Source: Clostridia bacterium (GTDB lineage: Bacteria; Bacillota; TC1; UBA5767). Taken from it: a stretch of 64,000 bases of DNA. The translations under genes were made by a program, and so were the position numbers. Shown in pieces: positions 17,243 to 25,295 of the stretch. A model generated the notes under the pieces. It was not told the origin of the DNA, did no database searches, and saw nothing but the letters and a program-made list of their open reading frames with translations. Location: positions 971,001 through 1,035,000 of the forward strand of contig CP069393.1 in the NCBI GenBank assembly GCA_016887505.1, given 5' to 3'. The first letter of the stretch is position 1; each line of letters starts with the position of its first letter.

Positions 17243-18388
17243 CTACTCCTTCAAAATAGCTTCAAAAATCGGAATCAATTCCTCGGGTCTAGGTTTTCTA
17301 GGATTGTTCCGCATTAGGAACATATCACAGGCTGCCTGGGCAAATACGGGAATATCTTCTTCTTTTTCGAAGTAATTAAACAAACCTTCAGGGATATTCA
17401 GGTCACTCAGGAACTGGCAAACAGCATCAATAGCCAATTCGGCTGCTTCACGCTTGCTAAGACCAGTAACATCTATACCAAACATTTCTGCCAACTCAAC
17501 ATGCTTGTCCAATTTAGCTAGCATATTGAAGCGCAGTGCGTATGGTAAAAATACGGCATTCGATAGACCATGAGGAACATTATAGTAACTAGCTACTGGT
17601 CCTGAACAACTGTGGATGAAGCCTAAACCAGCTTGGTCCATAGCTACGCCAGCAAGAACTGCTGCCAATGCCACTTTTTCTCTTGCTTCAATATCTTCCC
17701 CATTCGAGAAAGCTCTAGGTAAGTATTCAATGATTAGTTGCATAGCCTCAACCGCCCATGCATCCGTCATTGGGTTGGATCCCAGACCCACATAAGCTTC
17801 ATAGGCATGGGTAAATGCATCAATGCCTGTCGTGGATGTGATATGTGGAGGCATAGTAACCATCAAAGCTGGATCAATGATAGCAGCATGAGCGAACAAG
17901 TCGTCACGCTTGATACCTTTTTTGGTGTTTCTGCTGATAATTACTGCAGTCGCAGTTACCTCACTACCGGTTCCAGCCGTAGTTGGGATATTAACCAATT
18001 TAGCCATTGGAGCTTCTGTTGCCTTATTGTCCCATTGATATTCAGACAAGGTGCCTGAATTTGTAAGCAGAAATGCAACCATCTTACCTACATCAAGTGG
18101 AGAACCGCCACCTAACGAGATGACAGCGTTGCAATTATTTTTTTTAGCTAAGGCTAAAGCACTCACTACTGCCTCTTCGTGCGGGTTAACAGGGACATCA
18201 TCAAACACAGTGTATTTAACCTTGTTTGCCTCTAGTATGTCCATTACTTTTTTAGCAACACCAATACTTACTAACACCTTATCAGTCACAAGAAACACAT
18301 TGTCTTTTTCACCAAACAGATTGCTTAGTTCATTAAGACTTCCAAGACCATGGTATACTCTGGTCGGCATAAAGAATTTTTTACTCAT
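17243..18388 (-). CDS. Iron-containing alcohol dehydrogenase
   Basis: 381-residue group III (Fe-ADH) enzyme. NAD-binding: VISLGGGSPLDVGK. IPTTAGTGSEVT is the nucleotide-phosphate loop. Metal ligands: GIDAFTHAYEAY (Asp and His), GFIHSCSGPVA (His) and YNVPHGLSNA (His). Family members reduce aldehydes such as lactaldehyde, 3-hydroxypropionaldehyde or butanal. It starts within the lacI stop (ATGA overlap of 4 bases) and is followed by ubiD, so the regulator, dehydrogenase and decarboxylase form one operon. Confidence 0.93.
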   Translation of the reverse strand: MSKKFFMPTRVYHGLGSLNELSNLFGEKDNVFLVTDKVLVSIGVAKKVMDILEANKVKYTVFDDVPVNPHEEAVVSALALAKKNNCNAVISLGGGSPLDVGKMVAFLLTNSGTLSEYQWDNKATEAPMAKLVNIPTTAGTGSEVTATAVIISRNTKKGIKRDDLFAHAAIIDPALMVTMPPHITSTTGIDAFTHAYEAYVGLGSNPMTDAWAVEAMQLIIEYLPRAFSNGEDIEAREKVALAAVLAGVAMDQAGLGFIHSCSGPVASYYNVPHGLSNAVFLPYALRFNMLAKLDKHVELAEMFGIDVTGLSKREAAELAIDAVCQFLSDLNIPEGLFNYFEKEEDIPVFAQAACDMFLMRNNPRKPRPEELIPIFEAILKE

Positions 18389-19425
18389 TTCTCTTCCCCC
18401 TTACTATAATCAAAAGGATCCTCACTAAGATCATGTTCCTTAGTGATAGAATTCCTTTTCGCGACATTTACCGGTAAAATCATTTCCTTGGGTTCTCCCC
18501 CATTTTCCAGGCGATTCAATATCATTTTTGCCGCTTGGGCGCCCAGTTTAAACGGTGAAAACTTGAGAGTCGTCAGTGATGGAATCGTATATTTACTAAT
18601 CATCGAGTCATCCATCCCGCAGATTGCAATATCTTTTGGAACATCCAAACCATTATTATGAGCAGCCTTGATGGCGCCGAATGCAACCATATCTGAGGCA
18701 CATACTACAACGTCAGGCCTATTCTTCTTCAGGATCTTTTGCATAGCTTGATACCCAGAATTTGGCGTCCAGTTCGCATAAAAAATGTCTTCGTCACTTA
18801 TCACCAAGCCATAGGCGCTAGCAGCTTTTTTGAACAAGCCAGACATTCGTCTTGCATTTTCATCCTCTTGTCCATTCACCAGACAAAGGTGTTTATATCC
18901 TTGGTTTTTTATATAGTCGCAAAGCATACGATACCCTTGCAAATAATCCACCCCTACAAAGTCTGCATCGTATCCCTCAGGTCTATCTCCAACACACACC
19001 ACTGGCTTTTTACTACTCAATATTTTGATTTCTTCAGCTGCCGAAGAATAACAGTTAATAATTCCATCAACCAGTTGATTGGACAACGGCTTATGAATAT
19101 TTGTTTGTTCTCCGAAATTTTCGGAGGAGTCCACCGTCACCACTGAATAACCAGCTTTACTCAAAGTACTTATTACGCCCCGAGTAACTTGACTTATATG
19201 TATTGATTCAGTGTTCGGAACCACAATGGCTATAATTTTAGTTGATGAAACCGATAAAGCTTTCGCCAATGGATTGGGTTCATATCCTAATTCTTCAGCA
19301 ACCCGTAATACCCTTTTTCTAGTAGCTTCCGAAACGGATTCTCCTTCAGCAAAGGTTCTTGATACCGTCGATTTTGCCACACCAGCTTTACGTGCCACAT
19401 CATTAATGGTTACCTTCTTAATCAA
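18385..19425 (-). CDS. LacI family transcriptional regulator
   Basis: 346 residues. N-terminal helix-turn-helix VTINDVARKAGVAKSTVSRTF and hinge helix region NPLAKALSVSSTKIIAIVVPN, then a periplasmic-binding-like effector domain with VDGIINCYSS, CGMDDSMISKYTIPSLTTLKF. The start is a TTG at 19423-19425 with AAAGGTG 9 bases upstream; the first residues IKKVTINDVA match the family without loss. A LacI-type palindrome GAACCGGTTC lies 24 bases upstream, pointing to autoregulation of the lacI-adh-ubiD operon. The effector is unknown. Confidence 0.92.
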   Translation of the reverse strand: MIKKVTINDVARKAGVAKSTVSRTFAEGESVSEATRKRVLRVAEELGYEPNPLAKALSVSSTKIIAIVVPNTESIHISQVTRGVISTLSKAGYSVVTVDSSENFGEQTNIHKPLSNQLVDGIINCYSSAAEEIKILSSKKPVVCVGDRPEGYDADFVGVDYLQGYRMLCDYIKNQGYKHLCLVNGQEDENARRMSGLFKKAASAYGLVISDEDIFYANWTPNSGYQAMQKILKKNRPDVVVCASDMVAFGAIKAAHNNGLDVPKDIAICGMDDSMISKYTIPSLTTLKFSPFKLGAQAAKMILNRLENGGEPKEMILPVNVAKRNSITKEHDLSEDPFDYSKGEEK

Positions 19426-19449
19426 TATACTTCACACCTTTCGTGTTTG

Positions 19450-19459
19450 GAACCGGTTC
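19450..19459. promoter_or_regulatory. LacI-type operator upstream of the lacI gene
   Basis: Palindrome GAACCGGTTC with the central CG typical of LacI-family sites. It lies right after an AT-rich TATGATAAAAT stretch that could be the -10 region, so binding would block the lacI-adh-ubiD promoter. Confidence 0.7.
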
Positions 19460-19490
19460 TATTTTATCATATTTAGCCATACTTTGCTAT

Positions 19491-19516
19491 AAAAAAGAGA
19501 GCTTATAAGCTCTCTT
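19491..19516 (-). terminator. Terminator after the HAD phosphatase gene
   Basis: Perfect palindrome AAGAGAGCTTA/TAAGCTCTCTT followed on the minus strand by TTTTAT. The stop codon of the HAD gene is inside the stem. It ends the kinase-aldolase-phosphatase operon before lacI. Confidence 0.8.
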
Positions 19517-20306
19517 CAATAATTCTCATAAACTGTTTCATATCTGGTACGATAAAATCTGGATGAATTCCCTTGGATTCCACACTCTCCCTTGAATCTA
19601 CGCCAGTCTCTACAAGCACTGAATAGATTCCTGCTTGTCTCGCTCCCTTAATATCAGTGTCTAGTCGGTCTCCAATCATCATAACTTGTTTTGCTGTCAA
19701 TCCCATTTTTTTTACCGCCAGCTGAAACAAAATTGGTTCTGGTTTTCCAATGATAATCGGATGCATGCCAGTCGCTGCTTCAATAGCAGCTAAAGTCGTA
19801 CCTGCCTCTGGCAACAGACCTTCTTCTGTCGGAATCAAAATATCTGGGTTGGTTCCAATTAGTCTCGCCCCATCTTGAATATGAAGAATAGCATTCTTTA
19901 GTTTTTCATAATTCAGATTGAAATCTCCACCGACTACGACTATATCCGCTTGCTTCTCTCTGCCTTCTAGAACCTCATACCCTCTTTGTCTAATTTCATT
20001 CTTCAAGGCTTCTTTACCAATTACGTAAACAGTATGACGTTTGGAGTGATTCAATGCCAAATACTCCGCTGTGGCTTCTGCACAAGTTAGAATATGCTCC
20101 TCCTTAATACTAATGCCCTGTTTTCGGAATCGTTCTTGATAGTCCTTAGCTGATTTGGTATTATTTGTGGCCACAATAAAGCCCCAACCCAAGGTTTCCA
20201 GAAGCGTAAACAACTCTTTCAAGTCCAACAATGGGTGTTCCCCTTTGAAAAGAGTCCCATCAATATCCAAGATTATGCCCTTGGTTTTTTTTAGTGCCTC
20301 AATCAT
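19503..20306 (-). CDS. HAD-IIA family sugar-phosphate phosphatase-like protein
   Basis: 267-residue HAD superfamily IIA (NagD/PNPase-like) protein. Motif I: GIILDIDGTLFKG; motif II: ATNNTKSA; motif III Lys in GKPEPILFQ; motif IV GDRLDTDIKGA. Such enzymes hydrolyse small phosphorylated metabolites such as glycerol-, glycol- or p-nitrophenyl phosphates. ATG 20304-20306 overlaps the aldolase stop by 8 bases and the protein family starts here. It is last in the operon with microprotein, FGGY kinase and DhnA aldolase, where it may remove phosphate from a pathway product or side product. Confidence 0.88.
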   Translation of the reverse strand: MIEALKKTKGIILDIDGTLFKGEHPLLDLKELFTLLETLGWGFIVATNNTKSAKDYQERFRKQGISIKEEHILTCAEATAEYLALNHSKRHTVYVIGKEALKNEIRQRGYEVLEGREKQADIVVVGGDFNLNYEKLKNAILHIQDGARLIGTNPDILIPTEEGLLPEAGTTLAAIEAATGMHPIIIGKPEPILFQLAVKKMGLTAKQVMMIGDRLDTDIKGARQAGIYSVLVETGVDSRESVESKGIHPDFIVPDMKQFMRIIEESL

Positions 20307-21081
20307 CGAGTAATGCCACGGCCTGTTCAGCACTCCAGCCCTCATGTATGATGTTATGAATTGCTCTAGTCATGGCTTGCGGGTTATCCGATTGCCATAC
20401 GTTTCTACCCACAGTTGCCCCACTACTACCGGATTTTAATCCTTGCTCAATCATCGTAAGTACAGCAAGTTTGTCTGGATTATTTACTCCGCCCAGAACT
20501 ACTACTGGAACATAGCAACTGTCCACCACTTCTTCAAAATCATCACAGTAAGGAATTTTCACCCAGTCAGCACCCAGTTCTGCAGCAACTCTTGCTGTGG
20601 TCTTCATATGGTGTAGCGTTCTTTTTTCCGGACCAGCTTCAAATCCACCTGGCATCATCTCAGCCATAACAGGGATACCCCACTCATGTCCTTTACGAAT
20701 CACTTTTGCTAGTGTCTTTAAATGTTCCTCTTCATACTCTGTCGCAGTGAAGGAAGTCACACACAGCGCCTCCGCACCAACTCTCAATGCATCTTCAATT
20801 GAATACCAGGCTGAGCCTGCCCCAGGCGACGGCGCCAAAATACTTGATGTACCATCTATTCGAAGCACTAGTCCCACTTTGGACAATTTTTCTGGAAAAC
20901 GAACAGCAGTACCATAGGTTGCCATGACTCCATCAGCACCACCAGCAATCACTTGATCTAGGCACCAACCCATATCCTTTACACCCTTAATGGGGCCACT
21001 GATCATTCCATGGTCGCATGCCACTACAAAGGACTTCCCATTGTTAAAGATTCTATTCATTCTTCTACGTACATCACTCAT
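20299..21081 (-). CDS. DhnA/LsrF-type class I aldolase
   Basis: 260-residue TIM-barrel aldolase of the DeoC/FbaB (DhnA) family. SFVVACDHGMISGP near the N-terminus and GADWVKIPYCDDF with the expected Schiff-base Lys; EMMPGGFEAG and GATVGRNVWQ bind phosphate. It is a paralogue of the aldolase at 39.9-40.7 kb (shared MPGGF/VPGGF, PYC, VLGG and GRNVW blocks). ATG 21079-21081 has AAGGAG 9 bases upstream and overlaps the kinase stop by 8 bases; the long in-frame extension is inside the kinase gene. It probably cleaves or thiolyses the phosphorylated kinase product, but the substrate is unknown. Confidence 0.88.
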   Translation of the reverse strand: MSDVRRRMNRIFNNGKSFVVACDHGMISGPIKGVKDMGWCLDQVIAGGADGVMATYGTAVRFPEKLSKVGLVLRIDGTSSILAPSPGAGSAWYSIEDALRVGAEALCVTSFTATEYEEEHLKTLAKVIRKGHEWGIPVMAEMMPGGFEAGPEKRTLHHMKTTARVAAELGADWVKIPYCDDFEEVVDSCYVPVVVLGGVNNPDKLAVLTMIEQGLKSGSSGATVGRNVWQSDNPQAMTRAIHNIIHEGWSAEQAVALLDD

Positions 21082-22519
21082 CTTTATTAATCTCCTTGTG
21101 TTTTTCATACAGTCTTTGATACATTCCGTATTTTGTTGCAGCAGGATACAAGCATAAATCATCACGCTTGAATCGCATCCTTGCTTCCTCAAAACTTGTC
21201 GCTTCGCCCGTTGCAAGCATCGCGAGCATGGCAGCACCTAGAGCCGGCCCATGTGTATAGGATGTCATTCGGACTGTAATGCCTAGGCTGTCTGCAATCA
21301 TCTGTGGCAGGAGTGCATTCCGGCTTGCTCCGCCAATAAGCCAAAGTTCTTTCAGGGGCACACCCATATTGGCTAGCCGGTTTACAGAATAGTAAACTTG
21401 GTATACCAAGCCTTCTATCAGCGCTCGCGAAAGATCGCCGAAATCCTGCGCTGGACCAATTCCTAAGAATCTTCCACCTCTTGCATCATATATGGCTCCT
21501 GCAGAACCCAATTTTGCTTTTTTAATCCGGTTGTTGAATTTTTTATACAAAGCGTCTCTATCGCATCCAGCTACTAGACCACCAGCAATTTCTGAAACCC
21601 ACCACTCTATATGTTTTCCATAACACCCCAAGAATTCTGATGCTATATATGTATCAGGAATCACATGGTAGTTGAGATCCATCGTGTCGGGCACTAAATC
21701 CATATTTTTATCATGCAAGGCCACATTGAGGACCCACGCAGTACCACAGGCCAACATACCCATTCCTTTTTCTTTCACGCCTAATGCTAAGGCTTCACAA
21801 CTGTGGTCTTGACCTCCATTTATGACTGGTAACATCTTTCGAATTCCTAAATATGTCATCATCTCATCGCATAATGGACCTACAATACATGTAGACTCAC
21901 GAATATCCGATAAAAAGCTCTTATCAATTCCAGCCATACTAGAAATCGCATCACTCCAGTTGTCTGTTGCCAGGTCAACTAGAAGCATCTCACTTGCGCA
22001 GGATAGATTGCTTACAAATTCTCCCGTCAAATGGTGCACTACAAAATCATTCACACTCATCCAACGTATCGTTCTTTTATATAATTCTTGATCATACTTT
22101 TTAAACCAATGTATTAGTGGTAGGGGAAGACCTGCTTGCGGTTTCCAACCGCAATCCTGTCTCAACTGTTCAGATACTCCGGTCTTATCCCATGTTTCAA
22201 CAAGGTCCTCAGCTCGAGCATCCATCCAAGTAACAAGATTTCCTGTTGCAATTCCATTTACATCAGCTGGCACCAAGCTACCACCTTGCGTAGACATACT
22301 CAAGGCAGAGATTTCATCTTTATCTACGCTATCAAAAGCGTTCTTAAGCACCACTTCACAAGCCCTAAGAAGCTCTTGTGGATTTTGTTCCACATAGCCA
22401 TCTTGCGGGTAAAGTAAGGACAGTGGTTGTTCAAATACAGATAGCTCTTCCCCCAATAGAGAAAAAGCCACCGTTTTAACTACTGTCGTTCCAATATCTA
22501 AGCTAATTATCGTTTTCAT
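21074..22519 (-). CDS. FGGY family carbohydrate kinase
   Basis: 481-residue sugar kinase related to xylulokinase and LsrK. ATP site halves: SLDIGTTVVKTVAF (residues 5-18) and LWLIGGASRNALLPQM near 390; INGGQDHSCEALALG is the family signature region. The ATG 22517-22519 follows AAAGGGGAC. It is 20 bases after a 38-residue membrane microprotein and overlaps the aldolase start. The pair with a DhnA aldolase is reminiscent of lsrK/lsrF (autoinducer-2 breakdown), but there is no lsr importer here. The promoter carries the same operator as the gntR operon at 42.1 kb. Confidence 0.9.
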   Translation of the reverse strand: MKTIISLDIGTTVVKTVAFSLLGEELSVFEQPLSLLYPQDGYVEQNPQELLRACEVVLKNAFDSVDKDEISALSMSTQGGSLVPADVNGIATGNLVTWMDARAEDLVETWDKTGVSEQLRQDCGWKPQAGLPLPLIHWFKKYDQELYKRTIRWMSVNDFVVHHLTGEFVSNLSCASEMLLVDLATDNWSDAISSMAGIDKSFLSDIRESTCIVGPLCDEMMTYLGIRKMLPVINGGQDHSCEALALGVKEKGMGMLACGTAWVLNVALHDKNMDLVPDTMDLNYHVIPDTYIASEFLGCYGKHIEWWVSEIAGGLVAGCDRDALYKKFNNRIKKAKLGSAGAIYDARGGRFLGIGPAQDFGDLSRALIEGLVYQVYYSVNRLANMGVPLKELWLIGGASRNALLPQMIADSLGITVRMTSYTHGPALGAAMLAMLATGEATSFEEARMRFKRDDLCLYPAATKYGMYQRLYEKHKEINKDE

Positions 22520-22539
22520 TTCGTCCCCTTTCTTTTTAT

Positions 22540-22656
22540 CTAGCGGAGACTCAATCCATCTACTTTGGCAAGTTTCAGGTAAAGGATTAGCACAAACAAG
22601 GTTATTGTTTGTGAAAGATAGATCACAAAGCCTAAACCTACATACATTGTTGACAT
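22540..22656 (-). CDS. 38-residue single-pass membrane microprotein
   Basis: Not a known family to me. Reading from ATG 22654-22656 gives 38 residues: MSTMYVG, then a hydrophobic helix of about 20 residues (LGFVIYLSQTITLFVLILYL), then KLAKVDGLSLR. The positive end follows the helix, so the C-terminus would be inside. The ribosome binding site is strong: GGAAAGGGGGGGG ends 6 bases before the ATG. The TAG stop is 20 bases before the FGGY kinase start, which has its own site, and the whole lies about 35 bases downstream of the predicted transcript start. The placing, spacing and codon use fit a real first gene. It could be a small transporter subunit or membrane tether; the function is unknown. 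Confidence 0.62.
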   Translation of the reverse strand: MSTMYVGLGFVIYLSQTITLFVLILYLKLAKVDGLSLR

Positions 22657-22680
22657 GCAGACCCCCCCCTTTCCAAAGTT

Positions 22681-22692
22681 GTATATACGACT
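22681..22692. promoter_or_regulatory. Probable GntR operator at the kinase operon
   Basis: GTATATACGACT, identical over 12 bases to 42093-42104 upstream of gntR. It starts five bases after the -10 box in both places, the position expected for a repressor site. Confidence 0.7.
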
Positions 22693-22697
22693 GTTTC

Positions 22698-22726
22698 ATT
22701 ATAAGCTAGCAACAAGAAAAGGTCAA
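22698..22726 (-). promoter_or_regulatory. Promoter of the microprotein-kinase-aldolase-HAD operon
   Basis: Minus strand -35 TTGACC (22721-22726), 17-base spacer, -10 TATAAT (22698-22703). Transcription would start near 22691, inside the operator. Confidence 0.82.
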
Positions 22727-22727
22727 A

Positions 22728-22753
22728 AAAAAATAAGAGGCTAGCCTCTTATT
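22728..22753 (-). terminator. Terminator of xpt-uspA
   Basis: AATAAGAGG-CTAG-CCTCTTATT followed on the minus strand by a long T run. The uspA stop codon lies in the stem. The -35 box of the kinase promoter begins directly after the T run. Confidence 0.85.
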
Positions 22754-23174
22754 TTACAACCATTACAGATATATCAGTATTGTAAATCACCTTGGATACT
22801 ACACTTCCCATGGAAAATATTCCTCTATGGCTACTTCCATGAGCCCCCAATACCAAAAGATCATACCCATTTTTTGAGGCCTCAATAATTTCTGTGGCAG
22901 GGTCACCGTGAAGTAGTATATAGTCTGCCTTTTCATACCCCTCGAATATTTCCTTCATATCCTCCAATACGGCTTTACCAATATCATCATAAACCTCATT
23001 TGCTTGAGGTACCATAGTGAAAATCCGTTCATAGTGGGCAACACCTCCAATAGGTACTACCACATTAACAATATCCACTTCTGCATCGTTCAGTTTAGAA
23101 AGTTCCAATATTTTTGCCGCTGCATTCTTTGCGAATTCCGAATCATCGACTGCCAACAAAATTTTCTTAAACAT
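22749..23174 (-). CDS. Universal stress protein UspA family
   Basis: 141-residue single-domain Usp. N-terminal ILLAVDDSEFAKNA and C-terminal GAHGSSHRGIFSMGSVVSKV, the G-x2-G-x9-G(S) ATP-binding pattern, are present. It follows xpt by two bases, so the two are co-transcribed. Role in stress or energy sensing is inferred from the family only. Confidence 0.93.
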   Translation of the reverse strand: MFKKILLAVDDSEFAKNAAAKILELSKLNDAEVDIVNVVVPIGGVAHYERIFTMVPQANEVYDDIGKAVLEDMKEIFEGYEKADYILLHGDPATEIIEASKNGYDLLVLGAHGSSHRGIFSMGSVVSKVIYNTDISVMVVK

Positions 23175-23176
23175 TT

Positions 23177-23752
23177 CTATTCCTCTCCAAATACAATTTC
23201 TTCCTCATTCATACCAATAATGCGTGCAAGTGAATCCACCTTATATCCGCGCTCTCTCAGGAGAACACCACCTTCTTGAAAATCTTTTTCAATCACAATG
23301 CCGATTCCTTCCACAATGGCTCCTGCTTGATCACAAATCTCTGCAAGGCCCATTGCAGCCTGTCCTTTGGCCAAGAAATCATCAATTAACAGCACGTGGT
23401 CTCCTTCATGTAAATACTTTTTAGATACCCTTATATTATAATCTATTTTCTTTGTAAAAGAATGAACATGTGCTTCATACATATCTTCATTCAATGTTTT
23501 TGACTGGAGTTTTTTAGCAAACAATACCGGGACGTCAAAATATCTAGCAGTAAGAACTGCGATTGCAATGCCCGATACCTCAACTGTCAAGATTTTATCA
23601 ATTTTATGGTCTTTATATCTTTCATAAAATTCCTTGGCAACCTTATCTAAAAATGCTACGTCCAACTGGTGATTTAAAAAACAGTCCACCTTCAATATTT
23701 CTGTGCCGATTACTTCCCCTTCGTCGACAATTTTTTTCTTCAGTTCTTCCAT
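23177..23752 (-). CDS. xpt: Xanthine phosphoribosyltransferase
   Basis: 191 residues, the usual length of Xpt, which converts xanthine and PRPP to XMP in purine salvage. The start MEELKKKIVDEG, ILKVDCFLNHQLD, SGIAIAVLTARYF and the PRPP loop LLIDDFLAKGQAA match the Bacillus enzyme closely, ending SLARIIGM. I looked for the purine riboswitch common before xpt and did not see one. A possible promoter lies at 23789-23817. Confidence 0.93.
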   Translation of the reverse strand: MEELKKKIVDEGEVIGTEILKVDCFLNHQLDVAFLDKVAKEFYERYKDHKIDKILTVEVSGIAIAVLTARYFDVPVLFAKKLQSKTLNEDMYEAHVHSFTKKIDYNIRVSKKYLHEGDHVLLIDDFLAKGQAAMGLAEICDQAGAIVEGIGIVIEKDFQEGGVLLRERGYKVDSLARIIGMNEEEIVFGEE

Positions 23753-23788
23753 TCATACTCCCCTTCCAAAACAATCTAATCAATTTAT

Positions 23789-23817
23789 ATTATCAACAGT
23801 ATACAGCCCGTAGCCAA
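23789..23817 (-). promoter_or_regulatory. Possible xpt promoter
   Basis: Minus strand TTGGCT (23812-23817), 17-base spacer, GATAAT (23789-23794). Both boxes are two or fewer mismatches from consensus. The 245-base gap between xpt and metY is divergent and also holds the metY promoter and an inverted repeat. Confidence 0.5.
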
Positions 23818-23860
23818 AAATACCAATGCAAAAATTGACATTTATGTGCAAATTGAAATC

Positions 23861-23896
23861 TGAGAGTCTCAATTAACTCAATTTAATTATCTCTCA
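23861..23896. promoter_or_regulatory. Interrupted inverted repeat upstream of the metY promoter
   Basis: TGAGAG at 23861 pairs with CTCTCA at 23891, and AATTAA with TTAATT inside it. It ends 13 bases before the metY -35 box, a usual place for an activator or a LysR-type regulator. Confidence 0.45.
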
Positions 23897-23909
23897 AGGG
23901 ATTTCTTTC

Positions 23910-23938
23910 TTTACAAGCTTGCCTAATGCTGTTATTAT
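23910..23938 (+). promoter_or_regulatory. metY-metA promoter
   Basis: TTTACA (23910-23915), 17-base spacer, TATTAT (23933-23938). The leader of about 50 bases has a small hairpin CCTACT-GTTTA-AGTAGG but no T run, and no S-box was seen. Confidence 0.65.
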
Positions 23939-23996
23939 TTTCTAAATGCCTACTGTTTAAGTAGGGTATTAAAAAAAGAATGTGAGGAGGTTCACG

Positions 23997-25295
23997 ATGA
24001 AAAATAATTATAGGCTAGCAACACTTGCGGTTCGAGGCGGATATAGTCCAGATGGCACAGGTGCTGCCAACATGCCAATCCATCCTTCCACTGCCTTCCA
24101 CTTTGATAATGCAGACCATGCAGCAGACTTGTTTGACCTAAAAGCTACAGGCAATATTTATTCACGTATCAATAACCCAACCATGGATGCGTTATCTGAA
24201 AGAGTTAACCTTCTAGATGGCGGTGTTGGTGCTTTGGCTGTTTCCAGCGGTCAGGCAGCCGTCACCATTGCTCTAACCAATATCGCTGAAAATGGAGACC
24301 ATATTTTGGCAATGAGCGCCCTATATGGAGGCACACATAGTCTACTCACCCATACTTTTAAAAAATATGGCATCCAAGTGGACTTTGTTGATCCGGAAGC
24401 ATCCTTTGAGCAAATACGGAGTTTGGTTAAATCTAATACCAAAGCCATCTTTGCAGAAACGATTGGCAATCCAAGAATGAACGTACTCGATGTAGAAAAG
24501 ATTGCTGCCGTCTCCAAAGAAGCCGGTATTCCTTTTGTGTTGGACAACACGTTTGCCAGTCCCATTTTATTTAGGGCTAAAGATCATGGTGCCAACATTG
24601 TACTTTATTCTGCAACAAAATATTTAGGTGGTCACGGTAACGCACTAGGTGGCATTATCGTTGATTTAGGTAATTTCCCTTGGAATAACGGTAAATTCGA
24701 AAGGCTCGTAACCCCTGATCCAAGTTATCACGGCATCAGTTATTGGGATTCCTTCAAGGAAGCAGCCTTCATCGTAAAAGCTCGGGTTGGAGTCCTTCGA
24801 GATTTGGGATCAACGATTAGTCCCTTCAACGCTTGGATTATTGCCATGGGATTGGAAACGTTACCGCTTCGGATGAAAAAGCACAGCGAAAATGCTTTGG
24901 AACTCGCTAAATTCTTAGAAAATCATCCACAGGTTCGTTATGTTCTATATCCTGGACTTGCAAGTAGTCCTTCTTATGAGCTGGCAAAAACCTATTTGCC
25001 AAGTGGAGCTTCTGGTATGCTTGCGTTCGGTGTAAAAGGTGGTAGCAAGGCAGGAAAATGCTTTATCAATCATGTTGAGTTAGCCAATCTTGTAGCCAAT
25101 CTTGGCGATACCAGAACTATTGTTACTCACCCAGCTAGCACGACGCACAGGCAATTAAACGAAGAAGAACAGATACAGGCAGGCGTACAGCCAGATATGA
25201 TTCGCGTGTCAGTGGGTATTGAAGATATTGAAGACTTGAAAGAAGATTTCGATCAAGCACTGTGTAAATGTAAGGAGGAGCGATGTCACCAGTAG
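23997..25295 (+). CDS. metY: O-acetylhomoserine aminocarboxypropyltransferase (sulfhydrylase)
   Basis: 432-residue PLP enzyme of the Cys/Met metabolism family; it makes homocysteine from O-acylhomoserine and sulfide. YSRINNPT (phosphate loop), VSSGQAAVTIAL, LDNTFASP and LYSATKYLGGHGN with the PLP Lys are seen. The long insert and end (THPASTTHRQL, IRVSVGIEDIEDL) are those of MetY rather than MetB. ATG at 23997 follows AGGAGG by 6 bases; the in-frame GTG five codons earlier would include that site. It overlaps metA by 13 bases. Together they form a direct sulfhydrylation route to methionine. Confidence 0.94.
   Translation: MKNNYRLATLAVRGGYSPDGTGAANMPIHPSTAFHFDNADHAADLFDLKATGNIYSRINNPTMDALSERVNLLDGGVGALAVSSGQAAVTIALTNIAENGDHILAMSALYGGTHSLLTHTFKKYGIQVDFVDPEASFEQIRSLVKSNTKAIFAETIGNPRMNVLDVEKIAAVSKEAGIPFVLDNTFASPILFRAKDHGANIVLYSATKYLGGHGNALGGIIVDLGNFPWNNGKFERLVTPDPSYHGISYWDSFKEAAFIVKARVGVLRDLGSTISPFNAWIIAMGLETLPLRMKKHSENALELAKFLENHPQVRYVLYPGLASSPSYELAKTYLPSGASGMLAFGVKGGSKAGKCFINHVELANLVANLGDTRTIVTHPASTTHRQLNEEEQIQAGVQPDMIRVSVGIEDIEDLKEDFDQALCKCKEERCHQ

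Noticed and set aside
20306..21237. Long N-terminal extensions of the aldolase, kinase and HAD genes
   Set aside because: The extensions run through the previous gene in another frame; good ribosome binding sites and family starts support the shorter proteins.
23753..23996. Purine riboswitch before xpt and S-box before metY
   Set aside because: Neither the purine aptamer core nor the S-box start and core sequences are visible on the respective strands. Only promoters and inverted repeats were found.
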